A DNA stretch of 64,000 nucleotides from Ruegeria atlantica. Lineage in GTDB: Bacteria > Pseudomonadota > Alphaproteobacteria > Rhodobacterales > Rhodobacteraceae. Below, piece by piece: positions 18,502-29,259 of this stretch (the first letter of the stretch is position 1; every line of letters starts with the position of its first letter). The position numbers and the translations under genes are program-made. The notes beneath the pieces are model-generated. The model was not told where the DNA came from. It searched no databases and saw nothing but the letters and a program-made list of their open reading frames with translations. The stretch spans positions 124,001-188,000 of the forward strand of contig NZ_WQCF01000001.1 in NCBI RefSeq assembly GCF_013032455.1, read 5' to 3'.

Positions 18502-19293
18502 TTACGCTTCGGCAGGTGTTTCTGCTTCGGCGGGGGCTTCTTCCGCAACGACTTCTTCAACCGGAGCTTCTTCGAACGCGCCCAGGTCCACGCCTGCAGC
18601 ACCCATCTGAGCGGTCATACCGTCCAGAGCGGCACGTGCGGCCAGATCGCAGTACAGAGCGATTGCGCGGGCTGCGTCGTCGTTGCCGGGGATGATGTAG
18701 TCAACGCCATCGGGCGAGCAGTTGGTATCGACAACAGCCACAACCGGAATGCCCAGCTTGTTGGCTTCGGCGATTGCCAGTGCTTCTTTTTTGACGTCGA
18801 TGACGAACAGCAGGTCCGGGACGCCGCCCATTTCGCGGATACCGCCCAGCGAAGCCTGCAGCTTGCCTTGGTCACGCTCCATGCCCAGACGCTCTTTCTT
18901 GGTCAGGCCTTCTGCGCCCGATTCCATGGCTTCGTCGATCTGGTTCAGACGGTTGATCGACTGGGAAACGGTTTTCCAGTTGGTCAGAGTGCCGCCCAGC
19001 CAGCGGTGGTTCATGTAGTACTGAGCCGACTTTTCAGCGGCTTCAGCGATCGGGCCAGCAGCCTGACGCTTGGTACCAACGAACAGAACACGGCCACCTT
19101 TTGCAACGGTGTCACGAACGGCCTGCAGAGCCTGATCCAGCATCGGAACGGTCTGGGTCAGGTCCATGATGTGGATGCCATTGCGCGAGCCGTAGATGAA
19201 CGGGCCCATGCGGGGATTCCAACGCTGTGTCTGGTGACCAAAGTGAACGCCAGCTTCCAGCAGCTGACGCATGGTGAACTCGGGAAGAGCCAT
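18502..19293 (-). CDS. rpsB: 30S ribosomal protein S2
   Basis: S2 is a component of the small ribosomal subunit. The 263-residue protein begins [20 protein letters not shown] and contains [11 protein letters not shown] and [11 protein letters not shown], all S2 hallmarks. The frame is open upstream of 19293, but the ATG there has a GGAA-type site and matches the family start. The C terminus carries an acidic alanine/glutamate-rich tail of about 30 residues, common in alphaproteobacteria. Confidence 0.97.
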   Translation of the reverse strand: MALPEFTMRQLLEAGVHFGHQTQRWNPRMGPFIYGSRNGIHIMDLTQTVPMLDQALQAVRDTVAKGGRVLFVGTKRQAAGPIAEAAEKSAQYYMNHRWLGGTLTNWKTVSQSINRLNQIDEAMESGAEGLTKKERLGMERDQGKLQASLGGIREMGGVPDLLFVIDVKKEALAIAEANKLGIPVVAVVDTNCSPDGVDYIIPGNDDAARAIALYCDLAARAALDGMTAQMGAAGVDLGAFEEAPVEEVVAEEAPAEAETPAEA

Positions 19294-19379
19294 GCTATAT
19301 TCCTTTTCCGGTTTACGCCTGGGCGGGGGTGAAAGAAGCGGATGCTCCAACCGGCGGTCTTGATGAGGATGTCTCCCTC

Positions 19380-19408
19380 AAAAAGCCCAAACCCCGCCTG
19401 CGGGTTTG
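19380..19408 (-). terminator. Terminator after the ornithine-lipid operon
   Basis: Read on the minus strand, CAAACCCGC pairs with GCGGGGTTTG around a very short loop and is followed by five T (19384-19380). It lies about 50 bases after the acyltransferase stop and before the rpsB leader. Confidence 0.75.
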
Positions 19409-19459
19409 AATGGCGCGCGTATACGGCAGGTATTGAAACAGTGCAAGGGGCAATCGCCC

Positions 19460-20296
19460 TTATTTTTCAAGTCTCGCCAAGCTGTGCGCATGACGAACGG
19501 CCTCTTCGCAATGCGCGGCCAGCGCCTTGCGGTTTTCAAAGTCGCTGACCTTTGCTGGGGCGTGATAGATCAACTCGACCGCCCCCTGCCGACGCGCGCC
19601 CAATGTTTTCAGCAGATGTGGCCCGAATTCCATCTCTCCCCACCAGCCATAAAACCGATCAGGTTGGCCTGTGGGGGCATGGAATACCACCGATACCGGC
19701 TGAACATACATAAAGTCACGTAATTCATCCGCGAAGAACGCCGCAAAGAGCGTTGTTTTAAATGGTAAAACTTGCAATCCGTCGGTTGAGGTTCCCTCTG
19801 GGAAGAACAGCAATTTGTGCCCAGCCTTCAGGCGGGTTTCAAATACCTTGGTCTGTTCTTTGGCCTTTTTGCGATCCCGCTCGATGAAAACCGTCCCGGT
19901 CGCTCGGGCGAGCCAACCGATACCGGGCCATTTGGCAACTTCGGCCTTGGACACGAAATAAATCCGCTTTCGCGCGTTCAGCGCAAAGATGTCCAGCCAC
20001 GAGGTATGATTTGCAACCACAGCACCCCGTTCCTGCATCAACTCGCCTGAGGTGCGGAAGTCGATCCCTAGAATTCGAAATGCGTTGCGGCAGACGAACT
20101 GAGAAATATACGGCGTGACTGGACGCTGAACACCGAACAGTGGGCGCTCGATCAGGCGTACGGCTAGCAAGACGAGCAAGCCGCCAAAAACCAAAATGGC
20201 CAAAGGCAACCCCCGCAAGATCACCAGTATACAGCTGATGAGACCCAGTTTAACTGGATCAGGTGCCTGCTGACTATTCCAAGAAGATACGTTCAC
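19460..20296 (-). CDS. olsA: 1-acyl-sn-glycerol-3-phosphate / lyso-ornithine-lipid acyltransferase
   Basis: The 278-residue membrane-associated acyltransferase has a hydrophobic N-terminal segment (about 18 to 50), the catalytic block I VANHTSWLD (HX4D) and block III FFPEGTSTDG of the PlsC family. Placed three bases after an OlsB-type gene, it most likely adds the second acyl chain to lyso-ornithine lipid (OlsA), a phosphorus-free membrane lipid made in many alphaproteobacteria, often under phosphate limitation. A pure PlsC role in phosphatidic acid synthesis is the alternative. The start is GTG at 20296. Confidence 0.85.
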   Translation of the reverse strand: MNVSSWNSQQAPDPVKLGLISCILVILRGLPLAILVFGGLLVLLAVRLIERPLFGVQRPVTPYISQFVCRNAFRILGIDFRTSGELMQERGAVVANHTSWLDIFALNARKRIYFVSKAEVAKWPGIGWLARATGTVFIERDRKKAKEQTKVFETRLKAGHKLLFFPEGTSTDGLQVLPFKTTLFAAFFADELRDFMYVQPVSVVFHAPTGQPDRFYGWWGEMEFGPHLLKTLGARRQGAVELIYHAPAKVSDFENRKALAAHCEEAVRHAHSLARLEK

Positions 20297-20299
20297 GGT

Positions 20300-21055
20300 T
20301 TATGTCCCGCCATAGATGCGTTTCTGCCGTTCGTTCATAAGAGCAGTATCAAGGATCAGACAGACGTCGGTGGTGTTAAAGGCGTGGTCGACAAACGCAC
20401 CCTCACCCACAAAACCGCCAAGGCGCAAATAGGCCTTGATCAGCGCCGGAACCCGAACCATCGCGGCACGGCGATCCAGATCATCAGGGGCTACAAGATC
20501 CATGGATTCATATACTTCTGGCTGCGCTCTCACACGCAAATCGGGCGGCGCAAGATGGTTATGGTGCAGCATCGACAAGGGTTGTGCCAACTCCTGAACA
20601 TCCGTTCCGTGAAAACTGGCGACGCCAAACAGAACTTCGATTTCTCGTTCGCTCACATAGCCTGCTAATCCGTTCCACAGGTGGTACATTGCGGTGCCGC
20701 CGCGATAGTCCGGGTGCAGGCAAGACCGACCCAACTCCAACAGCTTGCGGCCGCTTTGCTTTAGAACGGACAGGTCATATTCATCTTCGGAGTAAAACTG
20801 CCCCAATTCCGCGGCACGTTCGCCCGGTAACAGCCTGTAAACGCCAATAACTTCGCCCGTGAGGTCGTCTATCGCCAGCATGTGGTCAAAGTATGGGTCA
20901 AATTTGTCCCGCTCCAGCCCGGCCTCATGATCCACCATCTCACCGCCGCCGCCCAGTTCGCGAACAAACACGTCATAGCGTAGCCGTTGGGCGGCACGCA
21001 GTTCGTCCTCGGTTTTTGCAAGTTTGACGGTAAAGGAAGGGCCTGCATCCGGCAT
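20300..21055 (-). CDS. olsB: L-ornithine N-alpha-acyltransferase (OlsB)
   Basis: OlsB transfers a 3-hydroxyacyl group from acyl carrier protein to ornithine, the first step of ornithine-lipid synthesis. The 251-residue GNAT-like protein has RLRYDVFVRELG near the start, the DHMLAIDD and VIGVYRLLPGERA strands, ELGRSCLHPDYRGG and the FGVASFHGTD segment, a pattern I recognise from OlsB/hemolysin-like acyltransferases. It is the first gene of a two-gene operon with olsA. No Pho box was seen upstream. Confidence 0.87.
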   Translation of the reverse strand: MPDAGPSFTVKLAKTEDELRAAQRLRYDVFVRELGGGGEMVDHEAGLERDKFDPYFDHMLAIDDLTGEVIGVYRLLPGERAAELGQFYSEDEYDLSVLKQSGRKLLELGRSCLHPDYRGGTAMYHLWNGLAGYVSEREIEVLFGVASFHGTDVQELAQPLSMLHHNHLAPPDLRVRAQPEVYESMDLVAPDDLDRRAAMVRVPALIKAYLRLGGFVGEGAFVDHAFNTTDVCLILDTALMNERQKRIYGGT

Positions 21056-21154
21056 TGGTGTTTCCGTTATTGTTTGCGCGCTGATACCGCAGTTTCCAAG
21101 GGGATGGCAACAAGAGCGGATGAACGGTAGTTGTTAACCTTTCCTAAACCAGTT

Positions 21155-21337
21155 TCACGGATCAAAGACCGGCATCAGGGCGATGCGTGTTCCGTCTATC
21201 ACCACTTTCCCCTGCTCGGGGAAGTTTACGGTGATCTTGCCCCCGATATTGGACTGCACCTGTCCAACGCCCCAATCGGGGAAATCGGGGTGGCGGACAT
21301 ACATGCCCGGTGCAAGAATGGCATTGAGGTCTGTCAT
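21155..21337 (-). CDS. DUF3553 small protein
   Basis: A 60-residue protein with GMYVRHPDFPDWGVGQVQS followed by ITVNFPEQGKVVI, the pattern of DUF3553, a small beta-rich SH3-like fold also found at the ends of UvrD- or CarD-like proteins. Its function is unknown. It is divergent from chpT, with only 41 bases between the two starts. Confidence 0.8.
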   Translation of the reverse strand: MTDLNAILAPGMYVRHPDFPDWGVGQVQSNIGGKITVNFPEQGKVVIDGTRIALMPVFDP

Positions 21338-21378
21338 CAGGGGCTCCGGTCCGTCGGCAGATACAGCAGGAGGTACGC

Positions 21379-21975
21379 ATGAGCGACACCACAGTCAACC
21401 TGGCCGAGTTGATCGGTTCCCGGATCTGCCATGATCTGATCAGCCCGATTGGTGCAATCACCAATGGCCTAGAACTGCTTGAGATGGTTGGCGCGGTTCA
21501 AGGCCCCGAGATGGAGCTGATCTCGGGCAGTGTCGGCAGCGCCGGTGCCCGAATCCGGTTCTTTCGCGTGGCTTTCGGTTCAGCCAGCGATCAACCTCTT
21601 GGGCGGGCCGAGGTTACGGAGTTGCTGAAGGATGTCGAGCGTGCAGGCCGTGTTCGTGTCAATTGGCATCTAACTGAGGCGGTTCCACGTAATCAGGTCA
21701 AACTCGCGTTTCTTGCCCTGATGTGCTGCGAAAGCGCGATGCCGTTTGGTGGAGAGGTTACGATTGATCACATCGAAGGCAGTTGGACGGTTACTGGAAC
21801 GGCGGACAAACTGAACGTGGACAATGATCTTTGGAGCAACCTGCCTAGAGGCCGCTTTGCGAACAAAGTGACACCTGCACAGGTGCAATTCGCCTTGTTG
21901 CCGGAAACCGCGTCATCCATGGCGCGGCGGGTTGCGGCAGAAACCACCTCAACCCGCGTAGTGATCCGGTTTTAA
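21379..21975 (+). CDS. chpT: Histidine phosphotransferase ChpT
   Basis: ChpT passes phosphoryl groups from the hybrid kinase CckA to CtrA (encoded here at 58930) in the alphaproteobacterial cell-cycle and motility relay. The 198-residue protein has the phosphoacceptor His18 in [20 protein letters not shown] and a degenerate ATPase-like C-terminal domain, as in the dimeric ChpT fold. AGGAGG lies before the ATG. In Rhodobacterales this relay controls motility, gene transfer agents and quorum-sensing links more than cell division. It converges on proA with a four-base overlap. Confidence 0.9.
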   Translation: MSDTTVNLAELIGSRICHDLISPIGAITNGLELLEMVGAVQGPEMELISGSVGSAGARIRFFRVAFGSASDQPLGRAEVTELLKDVERAGRVRVNWHLTEAVPRNQVKLAFLALMCCESAMPFGGEVTIDHIEGSWTVTGTADKLNVDNDLWSNLPRGRFANKVTPAQVQFALLPETASSMARRVAAETTSTRVVIRF

Positions 21976-23234
21976 GACCGGGTCGTCCCATTTCCGCGTA
22001 CAAGATACTTGAAGCTGGTTAGCTGCGCCGCACCCACTGGGCCGCGCGCGTGCATCTTGCCAGTCGCAATACCGATCTCGGCACCCATTCCGAACTCACC
22101 ACCATCTGCGAACTGGGTCGAGGCATTGTGCATCAAGATCGCGCTATCGAGGCGTTCAAAGAACCGTGCGGCGTTATCTGCGTTTTCGGTCATGATACAG
22201 TCTGTGTGGTTGGAGCCGTATTGACGGATATGCGCAATCGCCGCGTCGATGTCAGCGACAGGTTTGGCGGCAATGATGCTGTCCAGATACTCCTTGCCCC
22301 AATCCTCGTCCGTGGCGTCGACGGTACGTTCATTAGACAGGACCCCTTCGGCGTGAACCTCAACGCCTGCAGCCTGAAGCGCGGCGATAACGTCTCGTCC
22401 TAGTGTTTCTGCCACGTCCTGATGGATCAAGAGACACTCAGCCGCACCGCAAATTCCGGTGCGCCGGGTCTTGGCATTCAGCACGACATCCAGCGTTTTC
22501 TGTGGGTCGGCATATTTGTCGATAAAGATATGCACGATGCCTTCGAGATGCGCAAAAACCGGCACGCGCGCCTCGCGTTGCACCAATCCAACCAGCCCTT
22601 TACCGCCACGGGGCACAATAACATCAACATAATCCGTGAGTGTCAGCAGCTCCTGAACGGCGGCACGGTCGCGTGTGGGCACCAGTTGGATGGCGTCCTC
22701 GGGAAGGTTCGCGGCCTTTAGCCCCTCGACCAGGCAAGCGTGGATGGCGCCGGAGGAATGAAAGCTTTCAGATCCGCCGCGCAATATCACCGCATTGCCG
22801 GATTTCAGGCACAGCGCGCCCGCGTCCGCTGTTACGTTGGGACGGCTTTCATATATCACACCGATCACACCCAGAGGCGTTCGGACGCGCTGAATGTTAA
22901 GGCCCGAGGGCATATTCCATTCCGCCAGCACCTCACCCACCGGATCAGCCTGGTCTGCCACGGTGCGCAACCCGTCCACCATGCCCTGAATGCGACCCTC
23001 ATCCAGCATCAGGCGGTCCATCATTGCTGGGCTCAGACCTTTCTCGCGACCGAATTCCAAGTCTTTCTTGTTTGCTTCGATGATATCGGCCCGGTTCGCC
23101 CAAACCGCATCAGCTGCCGCGATCAGAGCGGCATGCTTCCGCTCGGCACTGGCATGAGCCAGATCAGCCGAGGCACCTTTGGCGCGTTGTCCAATATCGG
23201 CCATCAGCGCCGGAATACTGTCGAAATCCTTCAT
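21972..23234 (-). CDS. proA: Glutamate-5-semialdehyde dehydrogenase (gamma-glutamyl phosphate reductase)
   Basis: ProA reduces gamma-glutamyl phosphate to glutamate semialdehyde, step two of proline synthesis. The protein has [28 protein letters not shown], the [12 protein letters not shown] segment and the catalytic cysteine in [14 protein letters not shown] start at 23234 gives 420 residues, the family norm; an in-frame ATG at 23273 would add 13 residues and lie eight bases after proB. It is the last gene of the rplU-to-proA cluster. Confidence 0.95.
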   Translation of the reverse strand: MKDFDSIPALMADIGQRAKGASADLAHASAERKHAALIAAADAVWANRADIIEANKKDLEFGREKGLSPAMMDRLMLDEGRIQGMVDGLRTVADQADPVGEVLAEWNMPSGLNIQRVRTPLGVIGVIYESRPNVTADAGALCLKSGNAVILRGGSESFHSSGAIHACLVEGLKAANLPEDAIQLVPTRDRAAVQELLTLTDYVDVIVPRGGKGLVGLVQREARVPVFAHLEGIVHIFIDKYADPQKTLDVVLNAKTRRTGICGAAECLLIHQDVAETLGRDVIAALQAAGVEVHAEGVLSNERTVDATDEDWGKEYLDSIIAAKPVADIDAAIAHIRQYGSNHTDCIMTENADNAARFFERLDSAILMHNASTQFADGGEFGMGAEIGIATGKMHARGPVGAAQLTSFKYLVRGNGTTRS

Positions 23235-23280
23235 CTCATGTGCCTTTCGGTCGGTCTTTTGGTGTTCTAACATCGCGCGA

Positions 23281-25418
<2,138 letters not shown>

Positions 25419-25446
25419 CTACTGCAAAGGCCCCATCGGCCACAAG

Positions 25447-25983
25447 TCAGAGTTTCTTGGTGTATGTCCAGGTGGGCACGTTTGCATCACGAGCCACCGA
25501 ATAGCTTTCGGCATCGCCAAGGTACTGAAACCCACAATGAGTCAGCACCCGGGCCGAAGCCGGATTGTCCTGAAACACGCTGGCGAACATGTTGGCATTC
25601 TTAAGCGGATTGGCATTTACCAGAGTTTCAACGGCCAGCGACGCAACACCCGTGTTCCAGTAAACAGGCGCCACCCAATAGCCGACCTCGGACTGGTTGC
25701 GGTCCAACCGCGTTAACGAAATCAGGCCGATCAACTCTGGTCCACCGTCTTTGGTGGCGTCCATCGCCCACACATCCTCATCACGGTCCTCGGCCATTGA
25801 ACGGGCAACAAATGCCTCGATTGAGCCGGGCGGCAGCGGATGCGGGATAGACGTGGTCATGCGAGCCACGCGTTCATCGCCTGCATAATGTTCAATGAGA
25901 CCCAGATCCGACCGGCGCAGTGGGCGCAGGTCGAACCGCTCGGTTTCTATGACCGGCTGGTTTATGATCGTCTCAAGTTTCAT
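25447..25983 (-). CDS. GNAT family N-acetyltransferase (RimJ/RimL-like)
   Basis: The 178-residue protein has the GNAT pattern of RimJ/RimL-type enzymes: ERFDLRPLRRSDLGLI at the start, IGLISLTRL and EVGYWVAPVYWNTGVASLAV (the acetyl-CoA loop region), then VFQDNPASARVLTHCGFQYLG. It would acetylate a protein N-terminus or small amine; the substrate is unknown. The ATG overlaps the stop of the 55-residue gene upstream (ATGA). Placement between the L27 gene and obgE hints at a ribosomal-protein target, which is inference. Confidence 0.87.
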   Translation of the reverse strand: MKLETIINQPVIETERFDLRPLRRSDLGLIEHYAGDERVARMTTSIPHPLPPGSIEAFVARSMAEDRDEDVWAMDATKDGGPELIGLISLTRLDRNQSEVGYWVAPVYWNTGVASLAVETLVNANPLKNANMFASVFQDNPASARVLTHCGFQYLGDAESYSVARDANVPTWTYTKKL

Positions 25984-26147
25984 GAGTTCGTTCCTCCTCC
26001 GAACAACACGTAAAATGCGGAAACAACTGAGAATCCAATTAACGTCCACATCAGATATTTTCTGGCCATGCGATGTTCAACCACGTGGGCAATCCGACCT
26101 AGAGTCAGGTTCGGCATATTGCTTGCAAGGTTGGTCATCGGGGCCAT
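25980..26147 (-). CDS. Small membrane protein (55 residues)
   Basis: A short frame that automated calling may miss: it encodes 55 residues, with a soluble first half containing EHRMARKYLMW and one membrane helix near the C terminus (about 30 to 50), ending GGGTNS. Its TGA overlaps the ATG of the GNAT gene (ATGA), which strongly supports real translation and coupling. I do not recognise the family. It lies after the terminator-like hairpin that follows rpmA. Confidence 0.65.
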   Translation of the reverse strand: MAPMTNLASNMPNLTLGRIAHVVEHRMARKYLMWTLIGFSVVSAFYVLFGGGTNS

Positions 26148-26162
26148 TGATCAAATTCGTGT

Positions 26163-26200
26163 TAAAAAGACAAAAGGGACCGGCATTTTCTGCCGGTCCC
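26163..26200 (-). terminator. Intrinsic terminator after rpmA
   Basis: On the minus strand GGGACCGGCA and TGCCGGTCCC form a perfect 10-bp stem (26176-26200), followed by TTTTGTCTTTTT. It should end most rplU-rpmA transcripts, so the downstream small gene, GNAT, obgE and pro genes need read-through or their own promoter. Confidence 0.85.
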
Positions 26201-26231
26201 CCAAGAATTTTAAAACCTTATGGGTTTCGGC

Positions 26232-26501
26232 TTACTCTGCGGCCTCCGCCACTGGCAGGACCGAAATAAAGGTGCGGTTCTTGAGTCCCTTGTGGAACTT
26301 CACGGCGCCATCAACAGTTGCAAAGATGGTGTGATCTTTGCCCATGCCTACGCCTTCGCCCGGCCAGAACTTGGTGCCGCGCTGACGCACGATGATGTTG
26401 CCTGCGATAGCGGCCTGGCCACCATACAGTTTCACGCCAAGACGGCGACCAGCTGAGTCGCGACCGTTACGGGAGGAACCGCCAGCTTTTTTATGTGCCA
26501 T
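26232..26501 (-). CDS. rpmA: 50S ribosomal protein L27
   Basis: L27 sits near the peptidyl transferase centre. The 89-residue protein begins [20 protein letters not shown], the typical start, with GVKLYGGQ and [10 protein letters not shown] following. Eleven bases separate it from rplU. Confidence 0.97.
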   Translation of the reverse strand: MAHKKAGGSSRNGRDSAGRRLGVKLYGGQAAIAGNIIVRQRGTKFWPGEGVGMGKDHTIFATVDGAVKFHKGLKNRTFISVLPVAEAAE

Positions 26502-26512
26502 TCTCTCTCTCC

Positions 26513-27130
26513 TTAGCCTTGAGCCAGCTCTTTGGCTTGCTCAACCCATTCGGGTTTCACTTTGATGGTGTCGATAGCAGCAATCTGCTCGTCCGACAAG
26601 GCGGCCAGAGCGGCAAAGCTCTCGATACCGGCTTCTGCCAGCTTTTTGGCAGCGGCTGGACCGACACCGTTCAGCTTGGTCAGATCGTCAGCGGCAGCCG
26701 CAGCGGCAGGTGCCTCTGCTTTGGCTTCAGCTTTCTTGGCAGGCTTTTTCGCCGCCGGAGCAGCTTCGCCAGCCGGAGCCGAACCGGTTGCAGCTTTAAT
26801 GCCCGACTTGTCAGCGCCCGACGACAGGATGTCGGTGATTTTGACCAGAGTCAGTTTCTGACGGTGGCCAACGGTACGTTTCGAGCTGTGCTTACGACGA
26901 CGCTTGACGAATTTGATGACCTTGTCACCTTTGACCTGTTCGATCACTTCGGCCTGTACGCCTGCGCCTTCAACGAAAGGTGCGCCAACAACCGGTGCGT
27001 CACCGCCCAGCATCAGAACATCGTTGAATTGAACTTTTTCACCTGCGTCGGCAGCCAGCTTTTCAACGCGGAGGATATCACCCGCCTGAACCTTGTACTG
27101 CTTGCCGCCAGTCTTGAGGACCGCAAACAT
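26513..27130 (-). CDS. rplU: 50S ribosomal protein L21 with C-terminal helix-hairpin-helix extension
   Basis: L21 binds 23S rRNA in the large subunit. Residues 1 to about 103 are a standard L21 ([18 protein letters not shown], then [19 protein letters not shown]). The protein continues to 205 residues: an alanine/lysine-rich linker (about 115 to 155) and then a helix-hairpin-helix-like domain with [17 protein letters not shown]. Such an added domain is about the size of L21 itself. I recall similar tails in other Rhodobacterales, so it is probably lineage-typical rather than a local fusion. Confidence 0.95.
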   Translation of the reverse strand: MFAVLKTGGKQYKVQAGDILRVEKLAADAGEKVQFNDVLMLGGDAPVVGAPFVEGAGVQAEVIEQVKGDKVIKFVKRRRKHSSKRTVGHRQKLTLVKITDILSSGADKSGIKAATGSAPAGEAAPAAKKPAKKAEAKAEAPAAAAAADDLTKLNGVGPAAAKKLAEAGIESFAALAALSDEQIAAIDTIKVKPEWVEQAKELAQG

Positions 27131-27340
27131 GCGTCTTTCCTTTGTCTAACCGCGTTCTGTGGTCCCCGAATGGGTGTTTCTGGCCTAGGCCACCTCGAAC
27201 AGCGCGCCCTTTTCGGGCTGTGTGACGACCCAAGGGCATACGCCCGATAGGTCAATAATAACGAGACCCGGCGCGGAGATTCCGGCCGGGATGCGCGCTT
27301 ATCCAAAGATTGCAGGAGAAAGTCAACATCAAATACAGGA

Positions 27341-28138
27341 CTAAAGGTCAGACCCCTTCAGAACCTGCGCGACAGCCTGACCCAGCTTGTAATAGATGGA
27401 ATCGAACATCTGATCAAAGCTCTCAAATAAAGCTGTGTTTACAGCCTTGCCCGTTTCAGTACGCGAAAACGCAATGTTCTCGCGCATCTCGCTGTCGCTC
27501 AGTGGTTTATAGGCAAGCAGAAAGAACGAATACAACCATGTCCGCGTTGACTCGGTCGTGTCGTCCTGTTGCTCCAAAAGTTGCGCGAGAAGTTCCGAGT
27601 CATCTCCCGTACCCAAACTCATTCCACGAAGAAAATTGAAATCAGCGCTAAGAGCGTTCTGAACATTCTGGTCAATCAGGTTGTTGACCACAATGTATTC
27701 TTCAACCAATCGAAAAAACTGTGCGTTTCGATCCCATCCTACGTAGGCGTCATTCGCCATCTCTTCGATCGCCTCATCTGACAATGCCACGCGGGCGGAC
27801 AGTTCAAGCGAAGTGATGGTCTTTCCTAGATCACTTTCAAAAAACAAAATGGCGCGATCCAACTGGCTGTCTGTAAGGGTTTCCTCGAACACCTGAATGA
27901 TGTGGCCACGCATGCTCTTCGCATCGTAAATCCGGTCTACCTGATCGAGAAAAACTTGCCCTCCCTGATTTTCCAGAAAGGTCTGCTGCAGGTCCTGCCC
28001 CAAATTGTGCCCTTCATTGCGAAGAATGTCGATGACTTCATCGACCTGCAGAGCCTCCATCAAGCGTTCGACCTTTTCTTCGGCCTGGACAGGCATAGCC
28101 CACAGAGCGAGGGTCAAGAATGCCGCGGTCAAACGCAT
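27341..28138 (-). CDS. Exported DUF2059-like protein (paralogue 1)
   Basis: The 265-residue protein starts with a signal peptide (MRLTAAFLTLALWAMPVQA) and is otherwise helical and acidic. Segments such as QVFEETLTDSQLDRAILFFESDLGKTITSLE resemble the DUF2059 helix pattern, which appears twice here. It is a predicted periplasmic protein of unknown function. Its ATG shares one base with the stop of the next upstream gene, a related protein, so the pair is a translationally coupled tandem duplication. Confidence 0.65.
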   Translation of the reverse strand: MRLTAAFLTLALWAMPVQAEEKVERLMEALQVDEVIDILRNEGHNLGQDLQQTFLENQGGQVFLDQVDRIYDAKSMRGHIIQVFEETLTDSQLDRAILFFESDLGKTITSLELSARVALSDEAIEEMANDAYVGWDRNAQFFRLVEEYIVVNNLIDQNVQNALSADFNFLRGMSLGTGDDSELLAQLLEQQDDTTESTRTWLYSFFLLAYKPLSDSEMRENIAFSRTETGKAVNTALFESFDQMFDSIYYKLGQAVAQVLKGSDL

Positions 28139-28977
28139 CAGATGTCCTGTGCCGGGTGAAGATCAGCCATCCGGACGGCCAGAGTTTCAAACTTCATAGC
28201 CATGATTTCGTACTGAACGGCATTCAGCAGTTCATAAACCTCTTGCATCAAAGGCTGTTCCAGCGCTTCGGCATAGGCAACAACATCTGCGTCCGAGAAA
28301 TCCTGATAGGTATAGGCTGCTCCTGCCAACGCAGACAATTGCAGAGACCGGCGCGCACCAGCCTCATTCCTTTGCATCATCTGGCGCAATTCATCAGGGT
28401 CAAGCTGCAAGTCGATCACTCCCGAAGCGCTGGCCGCGAGCAGAAACCGAAACTGGATTTCCTGCAATGCCCGCAAAGAAGTCTCGCTGGAATCTATAGC
28501 TGCGTTCATGCGCTTGAGGGCTTCAACACGCATCGATCCCTCTTTGATAAGCGCCGCGACAATTTCCTGACCTTGCTGTTGCTTACTGTCATCATCATTC
28601 ATGTGTGACGCATTTTCGGCCTCAACCAACCGTTGACCGAGGTCTGAGGCATAGAACTCAACCGCATGGTTCAGCGCCTCGTCAGTGAGCGTTTGCTCAA
28701 GAATCGACACGGCGATCTCGTGCATATCCTCTGTGTCAAAGACTTCTTCAGTAAGGCGGGTCCAATCCGCGCCAAATCCGTCCGGGTCGATGCCCAGCAT
28801 CCGAGGCGCCGAAGCAGACGATAGTGCGATACTCTCCAAAGCCACATCGAATCCTGTGGTCGTTAAAAAGGCTTCTATACGATCGCGCCCGGCAGCTGCG
28901 GACGGGCCTGCCAGTGTGGCAAAGGCTAAAATCAGCGTGAAACAGGAAATTGCGATACGGCGTAGATGATAAGTCAT
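28138..28977 (-). CDS. Exported DUF2059-like protein (paralogue 2)
   Basis: The 279-residue protein has a signal peptide (about 1 to 29) and a helical body. Its SILEQTLTDEALNHAVEFYASDLGQRLVEAE matches the segment of its neighbour, so both come from one ancestor, although the sequences have diverged widely. It is the first gene of the two-gene operon. Function is unknown; the family is predicted periplasmic. Confidence 0.65.
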   Translation of the reverse strand: MTYHLRRIAISCFTLILAFATLAGPSAAAGRDRIEAFLTTTGFDVALESIALSSASAPRMLGIDPDGFGADWTRLTEEVFDTEDMHEIAVSILEQTLTDEALNHAVEFYASDLGQRLVEAENASHMNDDDSKQQQGQEIVAALIKEGSMRVEALKRMNAAIDSSETSLRALQEIQFRFLLAASASGVIDLQLDPDELRQMMQRNEAGARRSLQLSALAGAAYTYQDFSDADVVAYAEALEQPLMQEVYELLNAVQYEIMAMKFETLAVRMADLHPAQDI

Positions 28978-29100
28978 ACCAAAGAGCCTAGGCGTTTTGT
29001 GCTCTCTGGCAATGGAAAATACGGTAATGGTGAAATTCGGGAATTTTCTGCTTGCACCCCCGCGCGTTCCTCACTAAATCCCGCCCTCACAGACCCCCGC

Positions 29101-29190
29101 GGAGAGGTGCCGGAGTGGTCGAACGGGGCGGTCTCGAAAACCGTTGTGGGTGCAAGCCCACCCAGGGTTCGAATCCCTGTCTCTCCGCCA
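29101..29190 (+). tRNA. tRNA-Ser (anticodon CGA)
   Basis: The 90-base sequence folds as a class II tRNA: acceptor GGAGAGG with TCTCTCC, a D arm, anticodon stem GCGGT/ACCGT with loop CTCGAAA (anticodon CGA, reading UCG), a long variable arm (TGTGGGTGCAAGCCCACC), T arm with GGTTCGAATCC, and an encoded CCA end. The long variable arm and the anticodon identify it as serine tRNA. Confidence 0.95.
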
Positions 29191-29259
29191 TTCACTGGCT
29201 AAATTCCAAAAATTCTAGAGTTCGTTGATCGAATTATCTGTATTGCCGTGTGTTAAGGT

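Noticed and set aside
29101..29190. The tRNA-Ser 3' end as an integration site
   Set aside because: No repeat of its 3' end and no integrase gene were found on either side.
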